Shown in pieces: positions 1-8,054 of a stretch of DNA of 64,000 nucleotides. Source of the DNA: Streptomyces fragilis (GTDB lineage: Bacteria; Actinomycetota; Actinomycetes; Streptomycetales; Streptomycetaceae); assembly GCF_003112515.1 (NCBI RefSeq), contig NZ_BEVZ01000003.1:434001-498000 (forward strand), in the 5' to 3' direction. The position numbers were made by a program, and so were the translations under genes. The notes under the pieces were generated by a model. The model searched no databases, had not been told where the DNA came from, and was given only the letters and a program-made list of their open reading frames with translations. Each line of letters starts with the position of its first letter. Position 1 is the stretch's first letter.

Positions 1-392
1 AAGCCGGGCAGGCGCAGGAGGGCCGACCAGAGGCCTTCCTTGGTCCGGGTGTGGCGGCCGACGAGGACGTTCTCCAGGACGGTCATGTTGGCGAAGAGCC
101 GGATGTTCTGGAAGGTCCGCGCGATGCCGGCCTGGGTGACCAGGTGGGGCTTGGGCGGGAGGACGGTGTCCTTGTACCGGACCGTGCCGCTGGTGGGGAC
201 GTAGAGGCCGGTCAGGCAGTTGAAGAAGGTGGTCTTGCCCGCGCCGTTGGGTCCGATGAGTCCGACGATCTCGCCGCCGTTGACGGTGAGGTTGACGTCG
301 CGGACGGCGGTGAGGCCGCCGAACTTCATGGTGACGCCGGTGACGTCGAGGACCTTGGTCGTGGTCGCTGCGGTGGTGCTGGTGGTGGTCAT
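1..392 (-). CDS. livG: Branched-chain amino acid ABC transporter, ATP-binding protein LivG (partial, C-terminus beyond window)
   Basis: One of the two ATPase subunits that power uptake of leucine, isoleucine and valine at the inner face of the membrane. The gene starts at an ATG whose complement is at 390-392 and runs off the left edge, so about 130 N-terminal residues are visible. They contain the Walker A motif GPNGAGKTT and the Q-loop ARTFQNIRLF typical of LivG; the signature motif and Walker B lie outside the window. The start is five bases after the livM stop, so translation is probably coupled. It is the fourth gene of a minus-strand livJ-H-M-G operon, and livF is expected next. Confidence 0.95.
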   Translation of the reverse strand, partial: MTTTSTTAATTTKVLDVTGVTMKFGGLTAVRDVNLTVNGGEIVGLIGPNGAGKTTFFNCLTGLYVPTSGTVRYKDTVLPPKPHLVTQAGIARTFQNIRLFANMTVLENVLVGRHTRTKEGLWSALLRLPG

Positions 393-397
393 GGCGG

Positions 398-2209
398 TCA
401 CGCCCCTGCCTTGGCGACGCCGGTGGCGCCCTCGGGAAGCGTCGCGTCGTCCGGTACGTCGGTCTGTCCGGTCTCGTGGAACTCCAGCTGCTTGCGGCGG
501 TCGGCGACCAGGCCTTCGGGGCGGAAGCGCATGAGGAGCATAAGCGCGATGCCGAAGAGGAGCAGCTGCCATTCCGCCATGAACTGGAGTTTGGCCGGGA
601 TGAGGTAGAGCAGCGCGGCGCCGATGAGGGGGCCGCTGATGGTGCCCATGCCGCCGAGGATGACGGCGGCGAGCAGGAAGGCCGAGTTGGGCGGCACGGA
701 GCCGGCGAACTGGTACTGCTCGGGCGTGATGCTGTACGAGACGTGGGCCTGGACCGAGCCGGCGAGGCCGGCGAGGCCGGCGCCGAGGGCGAAGGCGAGC
801 AGCTTGAGCCGGAAGCCGTTGATGCCCATGGCGGTGGCGGCGGTCTCGTCCTCGCGGATGGCGACCCAGGCGCGGCCGATGCGGGATTCCGCGGAACGGC
901 GGAAGACCATCACGACCACGGCCGTGAACAGGAGCATCAGCAGGTAGTAGTTGCCGGGGCGGGTCAGCTGGAAGCCGAGGACGTCGTGCGGCAGCCCGAA
1001 GTTGAACCCGAAGAGTTCGAGGTCGGGGATGTTGGGGATGCCGTTGGAGCCGTTGGTGACGTCGGGTCCGCTGGTGCCGTTGAGGCTGTTGACGGTGATG
1101 CGGAAGATCTCACCGAAGCCGAGGGTGACGATGGCGAGGTAGTCGCCGCGCAGCCGCAGGGTGGGGGCGCCGATGAGGACGCCGAAGACGAGGGACGCGG
1201 CGACGCCGGTGAGGACGGCGGCCCAGAAGGGGAAGTGGACGCCGATGGTCGACTGCGGGGAGCCGGAGACCAGGGCGGCGGCGTAGGCGCCGACGCCGAG
1301 GAAGGCGACGTAGCCGAGGTCGAGGAGGCCGGCGAGGCCGACGACGACGTTGAGGCCCAGGGCGACCGTGGCGAAGATCAGGATGTTGGCGCCGATGAGC
1401 GCGAACTGGTCGTTGGTCTGGGTGAAGGGGAAGCAGATGGCCGCGGCGAAGGCCGCGGTGAGGGTGACGTTGCGGTGCTTGGCGGTGAGTGCCGAGAGCC
1501 GCTTGAGGAGTCCGGCGCGCAGGACGGCGGCGAAGCCGAAGGCGGCGAGGACGACGAACCCGATGAAGAGTTCGGAGTACTCGGTGGCGATGCCGTAGGC
1601 GAAGATCCACAGGCCGATGCCGAAGGCGGCGGTGATGATCAGGATCTCGGCCCAGGCGGGGAGGTCCTTGGCGCGGGCCGGGTCGGGCGCGGAGAACGCG
1701 TTGCGGAACCTGCCCCAGGCATCGGTGTCGTCGTCGTGGGGCTGGTCGGCGGGGAGGGCGAGGGCGCCGATGACGGCGAGGAGGGCGCCGCCGCCGGCGA
1801 TCCAGCCGCCGAGCTCGAGGTTGACGAGGCCGCCGAGTTCGTAGCTGATGGCGCCGATGGCGTAGCCGGTGACGCCGAACACGCCGAGGGCGGCGAGGCG
1901 GACGGGGCTGTTGGTGCCGCCGGGGGTGAGCCAGGCCAGGCCGCGGATGCGTCCCCCACTTCCGGCTTCGCTCGAGCGGGGGGAGCCCCATCCGGAGAGC
2001 GTGAACAGCAGGGTGAGGACGGCGCCGACGAGGGTGAGGACCTGGAGGCCGCCGGGGTAGCCGGTGACGGTGAGGTCGCCGGGGAACGCGCTGGTCCACG
2101 TCCAGGGGAGGAAGGTGCCGGCGAGGGCCAGGACGGCGCCGGTGAGGGTGACGACGCGTGCCGTGGAGGCCGGGAGGGGGATGAGCGGGCTGGTGTTGTT
2201 GCTGGTCAT
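398..2209 (-). CDS. livM: Branched-chain amino acid ABC transporter permease LivM
   Basis: Second membrane permease of the Liv importer, 603 residues. The start is the ATG giving MTSNNTSPLIPLP, five bases after the livH stop; the open frame continues upstream only as an out-of-frame shadow of livH. The first ~250 residues form extra hydrophobic segments, a common N-terminal extension of actinobacterial LivM. The conserved permease domain follows, with LGFGEIFRITVNSLNG and the coupling-loop region AATAMGINGFRLKLLAFALGAG, which contacts the ATPases. The C-terminus is charged and polar. Tight spacing on both sides shows it is cotranscribed with livH and livG. Confidence 0.95.
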   Translation of the reverse strand: MTSNNTSPLIPLPASTARVVTLTGAVLALAGTFLPWTWTSAFPGDLTVTGYPGGLQVLTLVGAVLTLLFTLSGWGSPRSSEAGSGGRIRGLAWLTPGGTNSPVRLAALGVFGVTGYAIGAISYELGGLVNLELGGWIAGGGALLAVIGALALPADQPHDDDTDAWGRFRNAFSAPDPARAKDLPAWAEILIITAAFGIGLWIFAYGIATEYSELFIGFVVLAAFGFAAVLRAGLLKRLSALTAKHRNVTLTAAFAAAICFPFTQTNDQFALIGANILIFATVALGLNVVVGLAGLLDLGYVAFLGVGAYAAALVSGSPQSTIGVHFPFWAAVLTGVAASLVFGVLIGAPTLRLRGDYLAIVTLGFGEIFRITVNSLNGTSGPDVTNGSNGIPNIPDLELFGFNFGLPHDVLGFQLTRPGNYYLLMLLFTAVVVMVFRRSAESRIGRAWVAIREDETAATAMGINGFRLKLLAFALGAGLAGLAGSVQAHVSYSITPEQYQFAGSVPPNSAFLLAAVILGGMGTISGPLIGAALLYLIPAKLQFMAEWQLLLFGIALMLLMRFRPEGLVADRRKQLEFHETGQTDVPDDATLPEGATGVAKAGA

Positions 2210-2214
2210 CGGTA

Positions 2215-3144
2215 TCACGCCCTGTCCGCGACGCGTTCGCCGAGCAGGCCTTGGGGCCGGACGAGGAGGACGATGATGAGGAGGGCGAAGGCCCACACGT
2301 CCTTCCAGCCGCCGCCTCCGAAGAGTTCCATGCCGGGGATTTCGCTGATGTAGCCGGTGGCGAGGGACTCGGCGACGCCGAGGACGACGCCTCCGAGCAT
2401 GGCCCCGTAGATGTTGCCGATGCCGCCGAGCACGGCGGCGGTGAACGCCTTGAGGCCCATGATGAAGCCCATGCGGAAGCCGATCTGGCCGTTCTTGAGC
2501 CCGTAGGCGACGGCGGCGACGGCGGCGAACGCGGCACCGATGGCGAAGGCCATGACGATGATGCGGTCGGTGTTGATGCCCATCAGCTTGGCGGTGTCGG
2601 GGTCCTGGGAGGTGGCCTGCATGCCCCGGCCGGTGCGCGTCTTGTTGACGAAGAACCCGAGGGCGATCATGCACAGCGGGGCGGCGATCAGGACGAACAG
2701 GTCACCGCGCTGGATGTGGGCGCCGAGGATGGTGAGGGCGTCGCCTTCGAAGCGGGGGAAGGGGACGTCCTTCTTCGCGTCGGGGTAGCCCATCCAGACG
2801 AGCTGCTGCAGTGCGATGGAGAGGCCGATGGCGGTGATGAGGGGCGCCAGTCGGGGTGCGGTGCGCAGGGGGCGGTAGGCGAACCGTTCCGCCGCCACGG
2901 CGACGAGAACGGACACGAGCACGCCGCCGAGGATCATCAGGGGGATGGCCGTGATCAGGCCGAGGCTGCTGGGGAGGGCCGTGTAGACGGTGAGCGCCCC
3001 GAAGCCTCCGACCATGAATATCTCGCCGTGGGCGAAGTTGATGAGCTGGACGATGCCATAGACCATCGTGTAGCCGATCGCGATGAGTCCGTACATCGCG
3101 CCGAGGATGAGTCCATTGGCCAGCTGTTGCGGCAGTTCGTGCAC
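2215..3144 (-). CDS. livH: Branched-chain amino acid ABC transporter permease LivH
   Basis: First membrane permease of the Liv importer, 309 residues, normal length for the family. Near the N-terminus it has the family hallmark GLIAIGYTMVYGIVQLINFAHGE, seen here as IGYTMVYG followed by INFAHGE, and the protein is made of about eight hydrophobic segments. The coupling-loop sequence around MGINTDRIIVMAFAIGAAFA is present. It pairs with LivM to form the channel and receives substrate from the lipoprotein LivJ encoded 110 bases upstream. Confidence 0.95.
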   Translation of the reverse strand: MHELPQQLANGLILGAMYGLIAIGYTMVYGIVQLINFAHGEIFMVGGFGALTVYTALPSSLGLITAIPLMILGGVLVSVLVAVAAERFAYRPLRTAPRLAPLITAIGLSIALQQLVWMGYPDAKKDVPFPRFEGDALTILGAHIQRGDLFVLIAAPLCMIALGFFVNKTRTGRGMQATSQDPDTAKLMGINTDRIIVMAFAIGAAFAAVAAVAYGLKNGQIGFRMGFIMGLKAFTAAVLGGIGNIYGAMLGGVVLGVAESLATGYISEIPGMELFGGGGWKDVWAFALLIIVLLVRPQGLLGERVADRA

Positions 3145-3254
3145 CGCAGGGCCTCCGTTGGGTGGTTCGGATATGGCGCCGCGCGGGAGCGCTGGTGGGC
3201 GCGCCCGCGCGGCCTAGGTCAATGCGTGGTGCCGGCCTGCTCGGCCCGCGTGGG

Positions 3255-4484
3255 TCAGTCGAGCTCGGGAGCTCCGCTGAACTCGGCGGCCCAGGCGCCG
3301 CTCTTGACCTTGTAGGCGGTCATCGTCTTGTTGGTGGTGTCACCGAACTCGTCGAAGGAGATCGGGCCGGTGACGCCGTCGAACTTGATCTTGCTCATGG
3401 CGTCCAGGACGGCCTTGCGGCTGTCGTCGGGGAGCTTGCCGTCGTTGCCCTCGACGGCCAGCTTGACGGCCTCGATGATGGCCCAGGTGGCGTCGTAGGT
3501 GAGGCCGCCGTAGGCCTCGTAGGCGTCCTCGTAGCCCTCGGCCTCGTAGTTGGCGAGGAACTCCTTGGCGGAGTCGAGCTTCTCGACCGGCTCGCCGACG
3601 GAGGTGGCGAGGTCGCCCTCGGCCTTCTTGTTCAGCTTCGGGTACTCGCCGGAGTAGATGCCGTCGCCGCCCATGAGCGGGATGTCCTGGCCGCTGTCCT
3701 TGAGCGCCTGGCTCAGGGGAGCGGCGGCCGGGTACTCGCCGCCGTAGTAAAGGGCGTCGGCGCCGGTCTTCTTGATCTTGGTGACGACGGCGTTGAAGTC
3801 GCGGTCGTCGGGGTTGATGTGGTCCGAGCCGACGATCTTGCCGCCGAGCTTGGTGTAGTTCGCCTTGAAGGAGGCGGCGAGACCGGCGCCGTAGGTCTTC
3901 TGGTCGTCGATCAGGTACGCCTTCTTGAGGCCCGCCTCCTTGTACAGGTACTCGGCGGCGAACGCGCCCTGGACCTCGTCGGTGGTGGCGGTGCGGAAGA
4001 AGGTCTTGAACGGGCGGACCGAGTTGCCGGTCTTCCAGCCGTCGCCCTGGGTGAGCTCGGTGCCGGTGTTGGCCGGGGAGACCTGGGTCAGGCCGGCGTC
4101 GTTGAACGGCTTCTGCATCTGCTGCGAGACGCTGGAGTTCAGCGGGCCGACGACGCCGACGACGGTCTTGTCGCTGATGAACTTCTGCGCGTTCTGCGCA
4201 CCCACGCCGGGCTGGGCCTGGTCGTCGAGGGGCTGGACCTCGAAGGTGACGCCTTCGACGAACTTCTTCTTGTTGGCGATCTTCGCGGCGAGGTCGGCGG
4301 AGTTCTTCATGCCGAGGCCCAGCGCGGAGAGGTCGCCGCTGAGCGGGGCGTCGAGGCCGATGACGACCTTGACGTCGCCGCCGGAGTCGCCGCCCTTGGC
4401 GCCTTCGTCGCGCGATCCGCAGGCGGTGAGGGTGAGTGCTCCCGCCGCCAGCGCGGCGGTCAGTGCGAGGAGACGTTGACGCAC
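3255..4484 (-). CDS. livJ: Branched-chain amino acid ABC transporter substrate-binding lipoprotein LivJ
   Basis: Extracellular receptor for the Liv importer, 409 residues from the GTG at 4484. This start is chosen over the ATG seven codons upstream because an AAAGGA ribosome-binding site sits just before the GTG and inside the longer version. The product begins with a positively charged stretch and a hydrophobic core ending in the lipobox LTAC, so it should be lipid-anchored outside the cell. The rest is a periplasmic-binding-protein fold of the Leu/Ile/Val class, with IGLDAPLSGDLSALG near the N-terminus and a Tyr/Ala-rich ligand-binding second half. The first gene of the operon. Confidence 0.95.
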   Translation of the reverse strand: MRQRLLALTAALAAGALTLTACGSRDEGAKGGDSGGDVKVVIGLDAPLSGDLSALGLGMKNSADLAAKIANKKKFVEGVTFEVQPLDDQAQPGVGAQNAQKFISDKTVVGVVGPLNSSVSQQMQKPFNDAGLTQVSPANTGTELTQGDGWKTGNSVRPFKTFFRTATTDEVQGAFAAEYLYKEAGLKKAYLIDDQKTYGAGLAASFKANYTKLGGKIVGSDHINPDDRDFNAVVTKIKKTGADALYYGGEYPAAAPLSQALKDSGQDIPLMGGDGIYSGEYPKLNKKAEGDLATSVGEPVEKLDSAKEFLANYEAEGYEDAYEAYGGLTYDATWAIIEAVKLAVEGNDGKLPDDSRKAVLDAMSKIKFDGVTGPISFDEFGDTTNKTMTAYKVKSGAWAAEFSGAPELD

Positions 4485-4968
4485 GTTGTGTCCTTTCCCT
4501 GGCACGGCCGTTCCGGTCCGGAGCGCGGCCGAGTCGAGGCGCTGGGCGGATTTGCTGTTCCCACGGCGCGGTGACTGGCCGTGACTCTAGGCGGGAGGTG
4601 GTTATAGGGAGGAGTGCCTGACCAATGCTGTGACGCTCTTGTTATGACACGAGGTAATGCAGAGCGGTTAGGAGTGGGTGGAAGAGGTTAATTCCGGCGG
4701 ATTCAGCCGGTCCACATGTTGAGAAATCGCAGACCGGAGCCGTTCGGTGTTCAGGTGTCTTTTCGTTTTGACTCATTACCTGACATCGTTGTCGCCCCGA
4801 TGGTCCGGGATAGATGAATGCGCCATGCATTCTTTTTGCGAAAGTCACGCTGCGTTACTTTCGGAAAGCGCGAAGGGCGCCCGGCCGTATACGGCCGGGC
4901 GCCCTTGTGCGTCGTGCGTCGCTCTCGCGCGTCGTGCTTCGCGCGGTGGGGAGGCGAGGGTGGTGGGA
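4485..4968. other. Intergenic region between livJ and a thioesterase gene
   Basis: About 480 bases without a convincing gene. Around 4620-4860 it is noticeably less GC-rich than its surroundings, and the short open frame at 4642-4848 uses AT-ending codons foreign to this genome, so it is probably not coding. The livJ promoter should lie in the 4500-4700 part (minus strand has CCTATAACC near 4600), but no well-spaced -35/-10 pair was found. A long perfect palindrome lies at 4873-4906. Confidence 0.6.
4873..4906 (-). terminator. Perfect 34-base palindrome, likely terminator of the thioesterase gene
   Basis: Two 17-base arms, AAGGGCGCCCGGCCGTA and its exact reverse complement, meet with no spacer. 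As RNA it forms a very stable hairpin with a small GUAUAC-derived loop. It lies about 60 bases beyond the thioesterase stop and has no following U-run, as is usual for terminators in GC-rich actinomycetes. It would work in both directions. Confidence 0.7.
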
Positions 4969-5421
4969 TCAGGCGTCACGCAGGAGGCAGGTGAGGCGGG
5001 CGCTGCAGACCCGGCGGTCCTGCTCGTCGCTGATCACGATCTCGTAGGTGGCCGTGGAGCGGCCGCGGTGCACGGGGGTGGCGACGCCGGTGACGAAACC
5101 GGACTGGAGGCCGCGGTGGTGCGTGCAGTTGAGGTCGACGCCGACGGCGATCTTGGCCGGGCCGCCGTGCAGCATCGAGCCGACCGAGCCGAGGGTCTCC
5201 GCGAGGACGGCGGAGGCGCCGCCGTGCAGCAGGCCGTAGGGTTGCGTGTTGCCCTCGACCGGCATGGTGCCGACGACGCGCTCGGCGGAGGCCTCCAGGA
5301 TGTCGATACCCATGCGGTTGCCGAGGGCCCCGGCGGAGAAGAGGGCGGGCAGGTCGACGCCGAGGCTGGCGTACTCCTCCAGGACTTCCTGCGGAAACTT
5401 CACGGTGTTCTGCTCGCCCAT
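4969..5421 (-). CDS. PaaI-family hotdog-fold thioesterase
   Basis: A 150-residue protein of the PaaI/YbgC-like acyl-CoA thioesterase group (hotdog fold), expected to hydrolyse acyl- or aryl-CoA esters in the cytoplasm. The conserved core is visible: PVEGNTQPYGLLHGGASAVLAE, where the HGG turn and the following helix acidic residue form the active site, then the strand region KIAVGVDLNCTHHRG and GRSTATYEIVISDEQ. The length is typical. It stands alone between its own terminator and an oxidoreductase transcribed in the same direction 100 bases upstream. The physiological substrate cannot be told from the sequence. Confidence 0.88.
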   Translation of the reverse strand: MGEQNTVKFPQEVLEEYASLGVDLPALFSAGALGNRMGIDILEASAERVVGTMPVEGNTQPYGLLHGGASAVLAETLGSVGSMLHGGPAKIAVGVDLNCTHHRGLQSGFVTGVATPVHRGRSTATYEIVISDEQDRRVCSARLTCLLRDA

Positions 5422-5520
5422 GGGCCGGCTCCATTTCGTTCGGGGAGACCTCGTGCGGTGGTGCCGCCGGGGCCGGCGCCTGGGGTGGGCGACGCCGGAC
5501 GGCAGCGCCTGAGCAAACGC

Positions 5521-7800
5521 TCAGTCGATTCGGGATTGTTCCAGACGGATCACCACCGACTTGCTGGCCGGGGTGTTGCTGACATCCGCGGTGGAATCCA
5601 GCGGTACGAGGACATTTGTCTCCGGATAGTAGGCGGCGGCGCAGCGCCGCGCCGTGGGGTAGTGCACCAGCCGGAATCCGGGAGCCCGGCGCTCAACGCC
5701 GTCGCTCCACTCGGAGACCAGGTCGACGTAGGAGCCGTCGGTGATGCCGAGCGCGGCGGCGTCCTCGGGATGCACCAGGACGACCCGGCGGCCGCCGTGG
5801 ATGCCGCGGTAGCGGTCGTCGAGGCCGTAGATCGTGGTGTTGTACTGGTCGTGGGAGCGCAGGGTCTGCAGCAGCAGGCGGCCCTCGGGGATCTCGGGGA
5901 ACTCCACCGGCGCGGCGGTGAAGTTGGCCTTGCCGGTGGCGGTGGGGAAGCGGCGCTCGTCGCGCGGGGCGTGCGGGAGGGTGAACCCGCCGGGGCGCGC
6001 GACGCGGGCGTTGAAGTCCTCGAAGCCGGGCACCACGCGTGAGACGCGGTCGCGGACGGCGGCGTAGTCCTGCTCGAACTCCTCCCAGGGGGTGGCGCTC
6101 GCGGGGCCGAGGACCCGGCGGGCGAGGCGGCAGACGATGGCGGGCTCGGAGAGCAGGTGAGGGCTCGCCGGCTCGAGGCGGCCGCGGGAGGCGTGCACCA
6201 TGCCCATGGAGTCCTCGACGGTGACGAACTGCTCGCCGCTCGCCTGCACGTCCCGCTCGGTGCGGCCGAGGGTGGGCAGGATCAGGGCGCGGGCGCCGGT
6301 GACGGCGTGCGAGCGGTTCAGCTTCGTGGAGACGTGGACGGTGAGACGGGCGCGCCGCATCGCCTTCTCGGTCACGTCGGTGTCGGGGGTGGCGGCGACG
6401 AAGTTCCCGCCCATGGCGAAGAAGACCTTGGCGGCTCCGTCGCGCATCGCGCGGATGGCGTTGACGACGTCGAGGCCGTGGTGGCGGGGCGGGGCGAAGC
6501 CGAACTCGCGCTCCAGGGCGTCGAGGAAGGCGGGGGCGGGCCGCTCGAAGATGCCCATGGTGCGGTCGCCCTGGACGTTGGAGTGCCCGCGCACGGGGCA
6601 GACTCCGGCGCCCGGCCGGCCGATGTTGCCGCGCAGCAGGAGGAAGTTGACGATCTCGCGGATGGTGGGCACGGAGTGCTTGTGCTGGGTCAGGCCCATG
6701 GCCCAGCAGACGACGGTGCGTTCGGAGGCGAGGACCATGTCCAGGGCCTGCTGGATCTCCTCGCGGGTCAGCCCGGTGGCGGCGAGGGTCCGCTCCCAGT
6801 CGGCGGCGCGGGCCGCCTCGGCGAACTCCTCGTAGCCGTGGGTGTGTTCGCGGACGAAGTCCTCGTCGACGGCGCCCTCGGTCTCCAGGACGAGCTTGTT
6901 GAGGAGGCGGAAGAGGGCCTGGTCGCCGCCGATGCGGATCTGCAGGAACAGGTCGGTGAGGGCGGTGCCGGTGGTGAGTCCCTTGGGCGTCTGCGGGTTC
7001 TTGAACCGCTCGAGCCCCGCCTCGGGCAGCGGGTTGACGCTGATGATCCGGGCGCCGGCGGCCTTCGCCTTCTCCAGGGCGGTGAGCATGCGCGGGTGGT
7101 TGGTGCCGGGGTTCTGCCCCGCGACGACGATCAGGTCCGACCGGTACAGGTCCTCGAGGCTGACGCTGCCCTTGCCGACGCCGATGGTCTCCGTCAGGGC
7201 GGAGCCGGAGGACTCGTGGCACATGTTGGAGCAGTCCGGCAGGTTGTTGGTGCCGAGCTCGCGGGCGAACAGCTGGTAGAGGAAGGCCGCCTCGTTGCTG
7301 GTGCGTCCCGAGGTGTAGAAGACGGCCTGGTCGGGGGAGTCCAGGGCGTGGATCTCCTCGGCGATCACGTCGAACGCCTCGTCCCAGCCGATGGGCTCGT
7401 AGTGGGTGGCGCCCTCGGCGAGGTACACGGGGCGGGTGAGGCGGCCCTGCTGGCCGAGCCAGTAGCCGCTGCGGCCGGCCAGGTCGGCGACGGAGTGGGC
7501 GGCGAAGAAGTCGGGGGTGACGCGGCGGAGGGTGGCCTCCTCGGCGACGGCCTTGGCGCCGTTCTCGCAGAACTCGGCGGCGTGCCGCTTGTCGCCCTCC
7601 GGCCAGGCGCAGCCGGGGCAGTCGAAGCCGTCCTTCTGATTCACCCGCAGCAGGGTCAGGGCGGTGCGGCGGACGCCCATCTGCTGCTGGGCGACGCGCA
7701 GGGTGTGGCCGAGGGCGGGAAGGCCGGCCGCGGCGTGCTTCGGCCCGGTGACGCGGGGGGCGTCCTGCGCGGGGTCGGCGGCGGGGGGCTTGCTCGCCAT
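5521..7800 (-). CDS. FdhF/YdeP-family molybdopterin oxidoreductase
   Basis: A 759-residue molybdopterin-dependent oxidoreductase of the FdhF/YdeP group, related to formate dehydrogenase alpha subunits; the true substrate of this group is unknown. The start is the ATG at 7800, preceded by a strong GAGGTGA ribosome-binding site. Near the N-terminus are GFDCPGCAWPEGD and further Cys residues (NGAK region). The molybdopterin-binding core includes YTSGRTSNEAAFLYQLFAR, CHESSG and VAGQNPGTNHPRM; the C-terminal cofactor-binding domain has LQTLRSHDQYNTTIYG. It lacks a signal peptide, so it is probably cytoplasmic. Divergent from polA. Confidence 0.9.
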   Translation of the reverse strand: MASKPPAADPAQDAPRVTGPKHAAAGLPALGHTLRVAQQQMGVRRTALTLLRVNQKDGFDCPGCAWPEGDKRHAAEFCENGAKAVAEEATLRRVTPDFFAAHSVADLAGRSGYWLGQQGRLTRPVYLAEGATHYEPIGWDEAFDVIAEEIHALDSPDQAVFYTSGRTSNEAAFLYQLFARELGTNNLPDCSNMCHESSGSALTETIGVGKGSVSLEDLYRSDLIVVAGQNPGTNHPRMLTALEKAKAAGARIISVNPLPEAGLERFKNPQTPKGLTTGTALTDLFLQIRIGGDQALFRLLNKLVLETEGAVDEDFVREHTHGYEEFAEAARAADWERTLAATGLTREEIQQALDMVLASERTVVCWAMGLTQHKHSVPTIREIVNFLLLRGNIGRPGAGVCPVRGHSNVQGDRTMGIFERPAPAFLDALEREFGFAPPRHHGLDVVNAIRAMRDGAAKVFFAMGGNFVAATPDTDVTEKAMRRARLTVHVSTKLNRSHAVTGARALILPTLGRTERDVQASGEQFVTVEDSMGMVHASRGRLEPASPHLLSEPAIVCRLARRVLGPASATPWEEFEQDYAAVRDRVSRVVPGFEDFNARVARPGGFTLPHAPRDERRFPTATGKANFTAAPVEFPEIPEGRLLLQTLRSHDQYNTTIYGLDDRYRGIHGGRRVVLVHPEDAAALGITDGSYVDLVSEWSDGVERRAPGFRLVHYPTARRCAAAYYPETNVLVPLDSTADVSNTPASKSVVIRLEQSRID

Positions 7801-7899
7801 GGCGCTCACCTCTTCTGCACCGGTGGTGCGGTGTTCTCTCCGGCTGCGGTCCGGCTGTCCCGAAGATCCTTGCACGGGGCCGCCGCGGCGCGGGAGGGC

Positions 7900-7931
7900 T
7901 GTGGAGAAGGCTCCGCGAGACCTGTGGACAA
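7900..7931 (-). promoter_or_regulatory. Two DnaA-box-like sites upstream of polA
   Basis: On the minus strand 7931-7923 reads TTGTCCACA, an exact match to the preferred Streptomyces DnaA box, and 7908-7900 reads TTCTCCACA, one base different. The two are in the same orientation and 23 bases apart, about two helical turns. They lie in the divergent region between the oxidoreductase and polA. Binding by DnaA is an inference; the sequence match is direct. Confidence 0.5.
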
Positions 7932-8054
7932 CGTGCGCGAAGCCGCCCGGGGCGTCACCGCCAGGAGTGACGCGCGCTCGAGCGGCGGTGGAGGAGGTGC
8001 GGCGGTCTGCCGCAGGTGGGCGCGGCTGTCGGCGGGGCGTGGCAGGATCGGGGT

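Noticed and set aside
398..2674. 758-residue version of LivM starting at 2674
   Set aside because: The first ~150 residues are Arg/His/Pro-rich shadow sequence of livH; the hydrophobic permease begins at the ATG at 2209, immediately after the livH stop.
4642..4848. 68-residue open frame on the minus strand
   Set aside because: Its codons end in A/T far more than any gene here, it has no similarity that I recognise, and it lies in an AT-richer promoter-like region.
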